Source of the DNA: Pirellulales bacterium
GTDB taxonomy: Bacteria > Planctomycetota > Planctomycetia > Pirellulales > JALHPA01
Assembly (NCBI GenBank): GCA_033762255.1
Contig: JANRLT010000029.1
Location: forward strand, 124,001 to 188,000
Direction: 5' to 3'
DNA: 64,000 nt
Each line of letters begins with the position of its first letter. Position 1 is the stretch's first letter. The notes under the pieces are model-generated. The model searched no databases and was not told the DNA's origin. It saw only the letters and a program-made list of their open reading frames with translations. Shown piece after piece: positions 9,438 to 18,200 of this stretch. Both the position numbers and the translations under genes were made by a program.

Positions 9438-9887
9438 GGATGGTCTCGTCCTGAAATGGCTTTCGGTCTGACCCTGGCTCTGAGAACACCCCTATGGTGT
9501 TTTCAGGGAGCCAGCCGATTTGCCGTAAGTTGAATCTTCGCAGTGGTTTATGGGCAATTATGGATTTGGCAAAAGTTGGTCTTACCCTTGCCATCCCCAC
9601 CCGGCTGAACCGGGGCAAGCAGGGACACGCTGCGCGCGGATCACTTGCGGCAAATCACTTATCGTCGCCACAGACGGTAAAGCTTGAATAATCGGTAGAG
9701 TTTTTCTGATTGTTAAAGTCTTCCTATCTTTGCTAGTCTAGCTAGATCGCGGTTTGCGACTTTGGTGTTGAAATATTGCTAGCTCTTCCATTCCGCAATT
9801 TTTGGTATAAGTCAATTTAACCCTCTCTCACCGCTAGCCCCTGTCCCTCTCCTCTGACCCCTTCCCCCCACCCCTTCTCCAGCACCC
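9438..9887. other. Intergenic stretch between divergent genes
   Basis: About 450 bases between the TolC-like gene and the M24 peptidase. A pyrimidine-rich tract lies at 9820-9885, directly before the peptidase start. No gene, RNA or clear promoter was identified. Confidence 0.5.
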
Positions 9888-11096
9888 ATGCCTCATTTTG
9901 ACCTCCCCGCCATTCAATCCGCGCTCGCCCAATTTGACCTGGATGCCTGGCTGTTGGCCGATTTTCGCGGATCAAACCCCTTGGCCGCAACCGTGCTGGG
10001 TCTGGATCCCGCCGCCCATCGCACGCGGCGCTGGTTGTATGTTATTCCCCGCCAGGGAACTCCTAAAAAGCTGGTTCACCGGATTGAACCGGCGGCGTTG
10101 GCCGGTTTGCCCGGCGACGAACGGATTTATCTGACCTGGCAGGATTTTCAGGCGGGCGTCGCCTGGACGTTGGTCGATCTGCCCAGCGATCTGGGCCAGC
10201 CCCGTGTTGCCCTGGAATATTCCCCCCGCAACATGATTCCCTATATTTCGCGGATCGATGGCGGGTTGTTGGAACTAGTGCGCGACTGCGGGGTCGAACC
10301 AGTCTCTAGCGGAAATCTGTTGCAAGAGTTTGAAGCCACCTGGACACCGGAACAATGGCAACTGCATCTGCAAGCCGCCCAAGGGACCAACGCCGCTTAT
10401 GACCGTGTCTGGCGGTTTTTGCGGGAGGCGGCCGCCAGCGGCCATGAACCGCGCGAAACCGACGTGCAGGACCTCATCATGAACCACTTTGCCGAACATG
10501 GACTAATCACCGACCATCCCCCCATTGTCGGCGTCGGACCCCATGCCGGCGATCCCCACTATGCCCCCATGCGCGGGGCCGATAGCGCCATCCGCGCGGG
10601 CGATCTGGTCCTGGTCGATCTGTGGGCGAAGGTCGATCACCCGCGCGGCGTCTATAGCGACCTGACGCGCATGGGTTATATGGGCCAGCAGGTACCGGAA
10701 AAATACGCCGCCGTGTTTGCCATTGTGGCCGCTGCCCGGGATGCGGCCATCGCCCTGGTTACAACGCGTTTTGACACCGGTCAACAATTGGCGGGATGGG
10801 AAGTGGACCAGGCCGCGCGGCAGGTGATTGTGGATGCGGGTTATGGAGCCGCTTTTGTGCATCGGACGGGTCATAATATCGGGACCTCGACGCATGGCAA
10901 CGGCGCGAACATGGATAATCTGGAAACGCGGGACGAACGGCGGGTCCTGCGGCGAACCTGCTTTTCGGTCGAACCGGGGATCTACCTGCCCGAGTTTGGC
11001 ATTCGCAGCGAAGTCAATGTATATGTTGACAAGGATGGCCAAGTCCATGTGACCGGCGGCGACTTGCAGCGGCAAATTGTGCCAATTTTGGCGTGA
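9888..11096 (+). CDS. M24 family metallopeptidase (Xaa-Pro aminopeptidase-like)
   Basis: A 402-residue cytoplasmic protein with a creatinase-type N-terminal domain (about 1-155) and a pita-bread catalytic domain. The five metal ligands of M24 can all be assigned: D244 (LVDLW), D258 (YSDLTRMGY), H329 (HRTGHN), E362 (SVEPGIYLPEFG) and E375 (RSEVNVYV). H221-region residues in VGPHAGDPHY fit the substrate-side histidine. It probably cleaves an N-terminal residue ahead of proline; the exact specificity is not readable. It has no close co-directional neighbour. Confidence 0.85.
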   Translation: MPHFDLPAIQSALAQFDLDAWLLADFRGSNPLAATVLGLDPAAHRTRRWLYVIPRQGTPKKLVHRIEPAALAGLPGDERIYLTWQDFQAGVAWTLVDLPSDLGQPRVALEYSPRNMIPYISRIDGGLLELVRDCGVEPVSSGNLLQEFEATWTPEQWQLHLQAAQGTNAAYDRVWRFLREAAASGHEPRETDVQDLIMNHFAEHGLITDHPPIVGVGPHAGDPHYAPMRGADSAIRAGDLVLVDLWAKVDHPRGVYSDLTRMGYMGQQVPEKYAAVFAIVAAARDAAIALVTTRFDTGQQLAGWEVDQAARQVIVDAGYGAAFVHRTGHNIGTSTHGNGANMDNLETRDERRVLRRTCFSVEPGIYLPEFGIRSEVNVYVDKDGQVHVTGGDLQRQIVPILA

Positions 11097-11189
11097 GCAT
11101 GCCAGGCACCAAGAGCTACATCAGACATGCTCGGCACCAGCCACGGAGGAAGTTCAGAGAAGCACGAGAAGACAGGGAATAGCCATATG

Positions 11190-11290
11190 AAATCTGAGAT
11201 TTGAAATTTGAAATCGTCGATCCGTGGCTAAGAATTCTTTTGTCACGATTCTTTTTGTCACGGATTTTCACTGATGGAACGTTAATTTTA
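11190..11290 (+). repeat. Dispersed repeat, family B (ccgtggc...cacgg), copy 1
   Basis: Carries the phrases aatttgaaat, atccgtggctaagaattc, tgtcacggattttcactgat. The same phrases recur in the gaps at about 38600, 41215-41325 and 51170-51355. It lies in a 470-base gap that has no other feature. Confidence 0.6.
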
Positions 11291-11568
11291 TTATATCGTC
11301 CGTGACACGGGCTTTGGCTCGTAACTGCCCCAACGGCCCGATTCATCCCCTGTAAAACGAATTAATCAAAAAATTCCTGGGTTTCTCACATTAACCCAAA
11401 CTACAGGCTTCCAGCCCACCCAACTCTCTGGGAAAACTATGTTTCGCCTGTTAAATTAGATAGAGTTTGCCGGGAATACTTTTCAGTTTTTCAAAGAACG
11501 TCCGCAGTTGTAGTTCACCTCCGTACTCCACCTCCTCTTGTTCACTCTCCACTAACCACTAACCGCCC

Positions 11569-12471
11569 ATGCCACTGCTCGTTGTCGGATCGGTAGCCTT
11601 GGATTCCATCGAAACTCCCCGCGCGACACGGAATAATGTCTTAGGGGGGTCGGCTGTTTTTTTTTCCACGGCCGCCAGTCACTTTACGCCGGTCAAGTTG
11701 GTGGGTGTCGTGGGCGAGGATTGGCCTGGCGAACATACGGCCATGCTGCGTGCCCGGGGGATCGACACCGCGGGGTTGCAGACCGTAGCGGGAGGAAAGA
11801 CCTTTCGCTGGCGGGGTAAATACCAGCCGAACATGAATGACCGGGAGACGCTGGAGGTGCATTTGAACGTGTTAGAGCAGTTTCAGCCGATCTTGCCGGA
11901 CAACTTTCGCCAGTCGCATTATGTGTTTTTGGGGAATGACTCTCCCCGGAACCAAATGCAGGTGTTGGAGCAGGCGTCGGGGCGCAAGCTGGTCGTGGCG
12001 GATACGATGGATTTGTGGATCAATATCCAGAATGACGAGTTAAAGGCGTTACTAAAGCGGTTGGACGGGCTGTTGATCAATGATAGCGAGGCCAAGCTTT
12101 TGACCGATGAGGAGAATCTGGTCCAGGCGGGGCACAAGGTGCTAGAGCTGGGCCCAAAATTTGTCGTGGTCAAAAAAGGCGAACATGGGGCGATGTTTTT
12201 TAGTCAGGAAGAAACCTACGTGATGCCCGCCTATCCCACGTCCAGAGTGATCGACCCTACCGGAGCGGGGGACAGTTTTGCGGGCGGGATGATGGGTTAT
12301 CTGGCCGAAAAGCGGAGTTTTGACGCCCGCACGCTCAAGGAGGCTTTGGCGTATGGGGTGGTGACGGCCAGCTTTACCGTGGAGGATTTTTCGCTGGACC
12401 GGCTCAAGGCGATCACCCGCGCCGACCTGGACCAGCGCTGGCGGGAATACCGCCAAATGCTGAGCTTTTAG
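11569..12471 (+). CDS. PfkB/ribokinase family carbohydrate or nucleoside kinase
   Basis: A 300-residue cytoplasmic kinase. The PfkB signature near the C-terminus reads DPTGAGDSFAGG, with the catalytic base at D235 and the GAGD anion hole. The N-terminal LGGSAVFFSTAASHF matches the GG sugar-binding turn, and LLINDSEAKLL matches the NxxE motif. ATP-dependent phosphorylation of a sugar or nucleoside is therefore likely; the substrate is not determined by these motifs, though the overall shape (300 aa, GGSAVFFS) is like adenosine-kinase-type members. Start at ATG 11569. Confidence 0.85.
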   Translation: MPLLVVGSVALDSIETPRATRNNVLGGSAVFFSTAASHFTPVKLVGVVGEDWPGEHTAMLRARGIDTAGLQTVAGGKTFRWRGKYQPNMNDRETLEVHLNVLEQFQPILPDNFRQSHYVFLGNDSPRNQMQVLEQASGRKLVVADTMDLWINIQNDELKALLKRLDGLLINDSEAKLLTDEENLVQAGHKVLELGPKFVVVKKGEHGAMFFSQEETYVMPAYPTSRVIDPTGAGDSFAGGMMGYLAEKRSFDARTLKEALAYGVVTASFTVEDFSLDRLKAITRADLDQRWREYRQMLSF

Positions 12472-12539
12472 GCAATTTACAGTGAACAATTAAAAATTAA
12501 GAATGATTTTCCTTATTAATTCTTCATTTGAATCTCCCG

Positions 12540-12573
12540 CCCCCATAGCTCAATGGCCCCCATAGCTCAATGG
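12540..12573 (+). repeat. 17-bp tandem duplication at the 5' end of tRNA-Arg
   Basis: The 17-base word cccccatagctcaatgg occurs twice without a gap, at 12540-12556 and 12557-12573. The second copy is the acceptor and D-arm start of the tRNA; the first is an extra copy immediately upstream. Confidence 0.9.
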
Positions 12574-12627
12574 ATAGAGCAGCTGCCTTCTAAGCAGTTG
12601 ATCGAGGTTCGATTCCTCGTGGGGGTA
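12556..12627 (+). tRNA. tRNA-Arg (anticodon UCU)
   Basis: A 72-base cloverleaf. Acceptor 12556-12562 pairs with 12620-12626 (first pair G-U), the D-arm is gctc/gagc, the anticodon stem is 12582-12586/12594-12598 with loop cttctaa and anticodon TCT at 12589-12591, and the T-arm is cgagg/cctcg with loop ttcgatt. CCA is not encoded. It reads AGA arginine codons. Its 3' half is also the last part of the antisense integrase fragment, so it is a likely integration site. Confidence 0.9.
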
Positions 12628-13054
12628 TGGATACATTTGTGCAGTATGCCGCAGGTTGTGGGGCTTCGTCTATATCTTCTTGATGCGATTGGACTAAAGT
12701 CAATTCCATGCAACTCTGTTCAGGCGAGTGCAGTGCCACTGAAAGTGCTACGGAATCATGAATAGTGCCACGGGTAGTGCTATGCACGACTTCGTTCTCC
12801 GTGGACCTGCTTAGCTCGGCTATGGCCTTTTGGAAGTGGTGCTCCGTGGTCTTGAGATAATGCCGCTCGGCCACCGCTGGCGAATTCCCTAGCCAATTCG
12901 CGACGACGTGCGCGGGGAATTGATCCGCAAGTTCGATCTGGCGTGATGCTCGCAAGTTGTGGAAACATCGCTCCCAGGGCACAAGGCCAGCTTTCCGAAT
13001 GATCCGCAATCGGCATTGTTCTGGGGTGGGAACATGCTCGCTTATCGAGTGCAA
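12590..13054 (-). pseudogene. Truncated tyrosine recombinase (integrase), C-terminal part
   Basis: 154 residues remain, starting inside the catalytic domain. The core RIIRKAGLVPW, HNLRASRQIELADQFP (HxxR), WLGNSPAVAERHYL (WLGxS and the tyrosine region HYLKTT) is characteristic of planctomycete phage-type integrases. The N-terminal arm-binding and SAM-like domains and the first catalytic arginine are missing, so it should be inactive. The last 12 residues (IPPRGIEPRSTA) are translated from the antisense of the tRNA-Arg gene, and the stop lies in the anticodon loop. The integrase was thus fused to its own attachment site. Confidence 0.8.
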
Positions 13055-13115
13055 ATATCCTATGATATTCCAGGACTATCAGCAACCAGCAGCGCATTCC
13101 GTAAGCGATGTAGAA

Positions 13116-13470
13116 ATGATATTTAGCGAACGTGTTCCGGAACTTCGGCACGCACATGGGTTAAGCCTGAAGGCGCTGGCTGAGCAGGTTGACGTCGGCT
13201 TCACTTACATGAGCCGGGTTTAGTACGGGGCGGCTCCTTTTCGGCGATTACCCAAGCGATGCCTTGATTTACCGCTTAGCGGAGGCGCTGGAAACGGATG
13301 AGGAATAACTCCTAATTCTGGCGAAACGGGCGCCAGAAAGTGTTCGGAAACGTTCCCTTGAACGACGGGATGTGTTCGGGACGCTAGCCAATTGCGATGA
13401 CAACACATTCGACAAAGTGATGGGAACGATTGGCGGTAATGCTACGAGAAAGAAAAATGTGAAGGGCTGA
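13116..13470 (+). pseudogene. Broken XRE-family transcriptional regulator
   Basis: The start MIFSERVPELRHAHGLSLKALAEQ is a helix-turn-helix XRE domain, but a TAG at 13221 stops it after residue 35. Homology resumes in the +1 frame with FGDYPSDALIYRLAEALETDEE, a TAA, then LLILAKRAPESVRK and ANCDDNTFDKVMGTIGG up to the stop at 13468-13470. It has therefore at least one frameshift and one further stop. In planctomycete accessory regions such regulators often precede an ImmA/IrrE-type peptidase; none follows here. Confidence 0.75.
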
Positions 13471-13522
13471 TGCCCAGAAGTTCACTGTGAACTATTGTGT
13501 ACTTCATCAGGGACCAATGCAG

Positions 13523-13678
13523 ATGAGCGAGACGCTATTCAAGAAGGTTGACTACTCCCTGTCTAAGCTGGTGGACGATATTGAAATGGGCAGCATCGGC
13601 CTACCGGACATACAACGTCCATTCGTTTGGAAGAACTCCAAAGTCCGTGACCTCTTCGATTCGATGTACCGTGGATAA
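13523..13678 (+). pseudogene. DUF262 (GmrSD-type) N-terminal stub
   Basis: The sequence KKVDYSLSKLVDDIEMG, GLPDIQRPFVW and VRDLFDSMYRG is the conserved beginning of DUF262 proteins, ParB/GmrS-like nucleotide-dependent nuclease subunits found in restriction and defence systems. The family normally runs several hundred residues. Here it stops right after MYRG, where GYPVG would be expected, and the following bases belong to a different gene remnant. It is a deletion product with no function expected. Confidence 0.7.
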
Positions 13679-13680
13679 CC

Positions 13681-14029
13681 CCGCCACAGTCACCAGCCCA
13701 CGTTCACTCTGGTACAGTAGTACCCACTTCCCACCGACCAGCAGGCCGCGCGCGGCATCAGCAATATCTTTCACCTAGACGCCTATCGTATCGCCAGCCC
13801 CGAGGAATTTTGGGAACTTGGCATCGAAGAAATGTTCGCCAGCGAAAACTGGACAATCATCGAATGGGCCAACCGCGTGCGGGTCTGCCTGCCGCGGGAT
13901 TACCTGGGCGTAGAGATCGAAATTATCGACACGCAAGCACGAGCCGCAAAACTTACCCCAAGGGGAAAGTGTTGGGAGAATGCTCTCGTTGGGCTAGAAC
14001 CTGTGACGAAATCAGCCGCCGGGCGCTAG
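13681..14029 (+). pseudogene. Decayed TsaE fragment (tRNA t6A biosynthesis ATPase)
   Basis: Starting a few bases after the DUF262 stub, the sequence resembles the central and C-terminal part of TsaE. With small indels near 13700-13725 it reads VTSPTFTLVQ, then continuously HLDAYRIASPEEFWELGIEE, WTIIEWANRV and LPRDYLGVEIEI. The P-loop half is absent. TsaE is normally essential for t6A modification of tRNA, so an intact copy must exist elsewhere; this is a relict. After about 13960 the similarity is lost before the stop. Confidence 0.65.
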
Positions 14030-14074
14030 CCCACGGTTGCCGTGCCCTAAGCTGGTAAACAGTTACAAACATGC

Positions 14075-14704
14075 TTAATTTCTAGTCACATGCTCGCGCA
14101 GGGCAAATGCCATTTTCTGCCGGGCTGATTGCCAATAACGCTTCAGCTGCCGTTCAGATACCCGCATGACCTCCGCGGCCGCTGCTTGTGTCAGCTCTTG
14201 ATACCAGATCAATTCAAAAGCCTGCCTTTCCGCGGTGGGCAGATTGTCGATCGTAGCATGCACATCCTGCCAAAAGCCATCCTGCAATTCGGCGTCGCGG
14301 GTGCCAAGTTGGTTATATATAGTATTTTGACCGTCCGTTTCCGCGCCAACCGCTATCGCCCGCACTTCACGTCGGCCAGCCCCCTCTTGGCCAAAGTAAT
14401 GCCGCATCTGATCTAGCAATTCTCTCCGAATTTGTAGGATCACCAGCCCACAATACTCCGCGACGGTCCGGGGCATAATCTCCTCCAGGGCATGTAGCAG
14501 CCGTAGTGTCGCTTGCTGGGCGATGTCGTCCGCCTCCGCATGCGCCTGAAGCGCCGGAAACTGCCACAGTAGACGCTGAGCCATGCGCTGCAGCCATGTA
14601 AAAGATACCTCGACAAGTTCCACTCTGGTGGCGGAATCATGGGTCGTCAGGCGTGTGCAAAGCACTTGACATAATTCGGGATGATCTATTGTCGGAAATT
14701 GCAT
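14075..14704 (-). CDS. ECF-type RNA polymerase sigma factor
   Basis: A 209-residue sigma-70 family protein. Region 2 includes ADDIAQQATLRLLHALEE, and region 4 includes NLPTAERQAFELIWYQELTQ followed by the helix-turn-helix VSERQLKRYWQSARQKM. This is the planctomycete ECF type that often controls secreted giant proteins or regulatory cascades. No anti-sigma factor adjoins it. It is divergent from the giant secreted protein, with 580 bases between them, so it may govern that gene (inference only). Confidence 0.8.
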   Translation of the reverse strand: MQFPTIDHPELCQVLCTRLTTHDSATRVELVEVSFTWLQRMAQRLLWQFPALQAHAEADDIAQQATLRLLHALEEIMPRTVAEYCGLVILQIRRELLDQMRHYFGQEGAGRREVRAIAVGAETDGQNTIYNQLGTRDAELQDGFWQDVHATIDNLPTAERQAFELIWYQELTQAAAAEVMRVSERQLKRYWQSARQKMAFALREHVTRN

Positions 14705-15282
14705 AATTCGCCCCAGAATTGCAATTAATGGTGAATTTCATGTCGATTAGATACCAGCCGTGTGCAAAGGCAACTTCTTCTCTGGCAGTTCCAGCTTTCT
14801 TTGGGAGAGTTCTGAATACCAATCATGCGTTCTGCTATCGCATCCTCTATCACAACAGGCACGGAAATTTGAAAAAAGGGACGCACATTCTGGAAATTTT
14901 ACATGAATTAAATATTTTTCTTTTGTGAGCAGGGTAAAAAATGGACTAGGTCGTATTGGTTTCTGCTCAATTACCACATCAGATCTTACCGCAGCATAAG
15001 CAAATCTGTGCGCAAATTCTTTGTAAGCACTTTTTACAACTCGTTGATCCGCAAGTAATTCACTGCAAATCGCCCGCAATCATGGGCTACTAGAGAATTC
15101 TGGGGACTTCGGCAATTTTTTAACGGCCCGATTGGGGGTGGCGTTACGCTTTTAGGCACAACGCACTATTGCGTGTAGCTTTTCAGCACCGACGCCAAAT
15201 CGTTCTCATCCGAGTTGATTTTCCCTCCTCAGTTCCACGACTGGCGGCAGTTTCGCGGCCATCCAACAAAAGAGACACACCC
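14705..15282. other. Intergenic stretch between sigma factor and giant protein
   Basis: No gene-like frame. AT-rich around 14860-15060. The giant gene's frame is open from 15169, but the first 38 codons lack leader character. Confidence 0.5.
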
Positions 15283-18200
15283 ATGCTCCACTCGCTCCAT
15301 CGCCGTGTCCGTCAACTGGCCCAACGTTTTGAATTGAGCAACATGTTGGGTTTGGGGGGGAGTGGGGCTGGGAGTACAAGCAGTAGGACTGCATGCAATT
15401 CGCGGAGCCGCGCGCGTCTGTCCCGCGGCGGAAGGATGTTTGCGGAGAGGTTGGAGGAGCGGATCACGCCAGTGCTGGGGGCATTTGATGTACCACCTGC
15501 AATAGGTACGGGTGGAATTTTCGATGGAGTGGTAAATATAAATGGATGTACCGCCAGTTTACTTAGCGATGGAAGACATATATTGACTGCTGCCCACTGT
15601 GTGGATAGCCCTACAGTCGATATTGACGGTGATGGTATAGCTGACATTGGGGATGGTATTGTCGATGTACGCACCTACACAGTAACGTTTGATCTTCCTA
15701 GTGGAAGTAAAACATTCACTATCGCACACACCGCGGCAGCACCTACTGTATTCGCACATCCGAATTGGAACGGAAATGTAAATAATGGGTTCGATGTCGC
15801 TATTATACATCTACCTTCATTGGCTCCACTTGGAAATGGGCCGAATCGACTTGGGTACGATCTGTTCACAAATGCCGCAGTGGATGCTACCTCAGCATTT
15901 ACTTTTGTGGGATATGGACTTTCTGGCACAGGTACAAGTGGCAGAAATAACAACAACACGGAAATGCAACGTATTACAATCAATGCCACTGCTGGTCAAT
16001 TTCAACTCGGACTAAATGGCGGTACTGTAAATGTTAACTTCAACACTACAGCAGCTGCACTTCAAACAGCTATCGCGTCACTTCCGGGTGGCTTGGGAAA
16101 TGTGCGGGTTGTACAAGTCAACTCTGCTGGAAATCCCAATAATGGAAGCTTTGAGGTGGAATTTCGTGGCGCCGCCATTGCCAATGGTGGTTTTGCGGCA
16201 GTTGCGGTGAATCAGTTAACTGCAACCCCTTTACCTGGTTTTGTGGGAACTGTGACAGTGAATACTATGGTACAGGCCAACGAGCCCGCCACAAAGCGGC
16301 AAGCAAATAATGTTTTCAATTCGACTCAGCCAAACGGTATTCTAAGGGCAACATTTAATTCCATAGCCGGTGAAGGTAATTTAGGGCAAGGTGATTCTGG
16401 AGGTCCCGCATTTATAGGTACTCAAATTGCTGGAATCGCATCATTCAACTTTCCAGACGCGGAATTTGGAACAGACGGTGGATGGGCACGAGTGAGCAGC
16501 TTTGTGCCCTTTATTAATGGTATAATAAATACAACACCCTACGCGCTTCTCCTGGACATGTTATTACAACCAGGCTGTAATGATGGCATCGAAGACTCTA
16601 TAATAGTTCGGCGGAATGGGTTGAATTTAGAGATCTTGGTTGGTGCGTTGGGCGCTGAAACACTTTATTTTAGTGACTTATTTACAGATATAACTTCACT
16701 TGTCATAGACGGTTCTTTAGATGCGGATCGACTCACTATTGATTATTCGGGTGGCGACCCTGCGGCACTTCCTGGTGGCCTAACATTTGATGGACTTTTC
16801 GGATCTGCAAAGGATAGTATTGTAGTCTCTCAGAACGCAAACTTTACACTTACAGATGCTTTGTTGCAAATTTCTGGTCGAACTAGTATCACACTCTCCG
16901 ATGTCGAAAATGCATTACTGACCGGCGGCTCTAGCCAGAACTCGTTCACCGTCAGCGGTTGGACGGGCATGGGGATGATTAATGGCGGAGGTTCGGAAAT
17001 TGACACGATTATTGCATCAAAAAACCGGAATTTCACGCTGGCGGATAACATGTTGTCAGCGAGCGATGGGATGATGCTGAATCTCGCAAATATCGATTAC
17101 GCCAGCCTTACCGGCGGCTCTAGCCAGAACTCGTTCACCGTTAGTGGCTGGACGGGTCGCGGTGAAATTCATGGCGCGGGACCAGAAAAGGACACCATTA
17201 TTGCCGAAAAAGACCTCAGCTTCACGCTAACCAATACTCAATTAACCTCGACCGACGGAATGATTCTGGCATTGTCCTCTATTGAAAATGCCAACCTTAA
17301 AGGTGGAGCGAGTCCTAATTCCTTCGGCGTGAGCGAGTGGACTGGAATGGGTTCTCTCGATGGCAATGGGACCACGGAAGTCGATACTGTCATTGCGGAA
17401 AAAAATGCGGACTTCATTTTGACGAATTCCAATCTGAGTACCACGGATGGGATGATGATGAGCTTGATAAAGATCACAGGTGCGGTGTTAATTGGCGGCG
17501 CGGCGGATAACACGTTCAATCTTAACGGCTGGACGGGAATCGCGACTATTGATGGCAAGGGAATGACCGATAAACTCATCGGCAACAATCTCCATAATAA
17601 CTGGACGATTGATGGTTCTGATCAAGGGAACATCGATAATCGGGTTTTCTTTACCTCCATCGGTAACCTCGACGGTGGCTTCCAAAATCAAGTGGTGAAT
17701 TCCGTCCTCGGTGCCAAAGCCGGAACTATCAATAATAACGAATCCTCCACCCTGGAAATCACGCAAACCGTCGGGGACGGAAATGTTTCCTTTGATCGAG
17801 TTGTCTCCTCGGAATTCAACTTTGATTTCCTCCGTTTCTTTATCAACGGGGTGCAGCAAGCCGCTTGGTCGGGGAATGTGCCACTGTCGAATGTCACGTT
17901 TCCCGTCTCGGCGGGCACGCATACATTCCGTTGGACGTACAGTAAAGATGCAACCGATAGTTTTGGCGACGACACCGCCTGGATAGATAACGTCATTTTC
18001 CCCGCCGTGCCCCATGACATTTCCGATAACTTTGAAACCGGCGGGTTTAACACACTCCCCTGGACCACATTTGGCAACAGCAATTGGAACGTCAAAGCGG
18101 GCGATCAATTTATCTTTACCCCCGCTGGCAGTGTCAGCGGATCCATTGATGGGCAGGGTGGGGCGGACGCCGTCAACTTTAGCCAACTCGCAAGCCAGGA

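Noticed and set aside
16915-17550. Regular repeats considered as a CRISPR array
   Set aside because: The period is 189 bp, in frame and coding; they are protein repeats.
17488-18186. Long reverse-strand frame within the giant protein gene
   Set aside because: The forward frame is continuous and repeat-bearing; the reverse frame is a compositional by-product.
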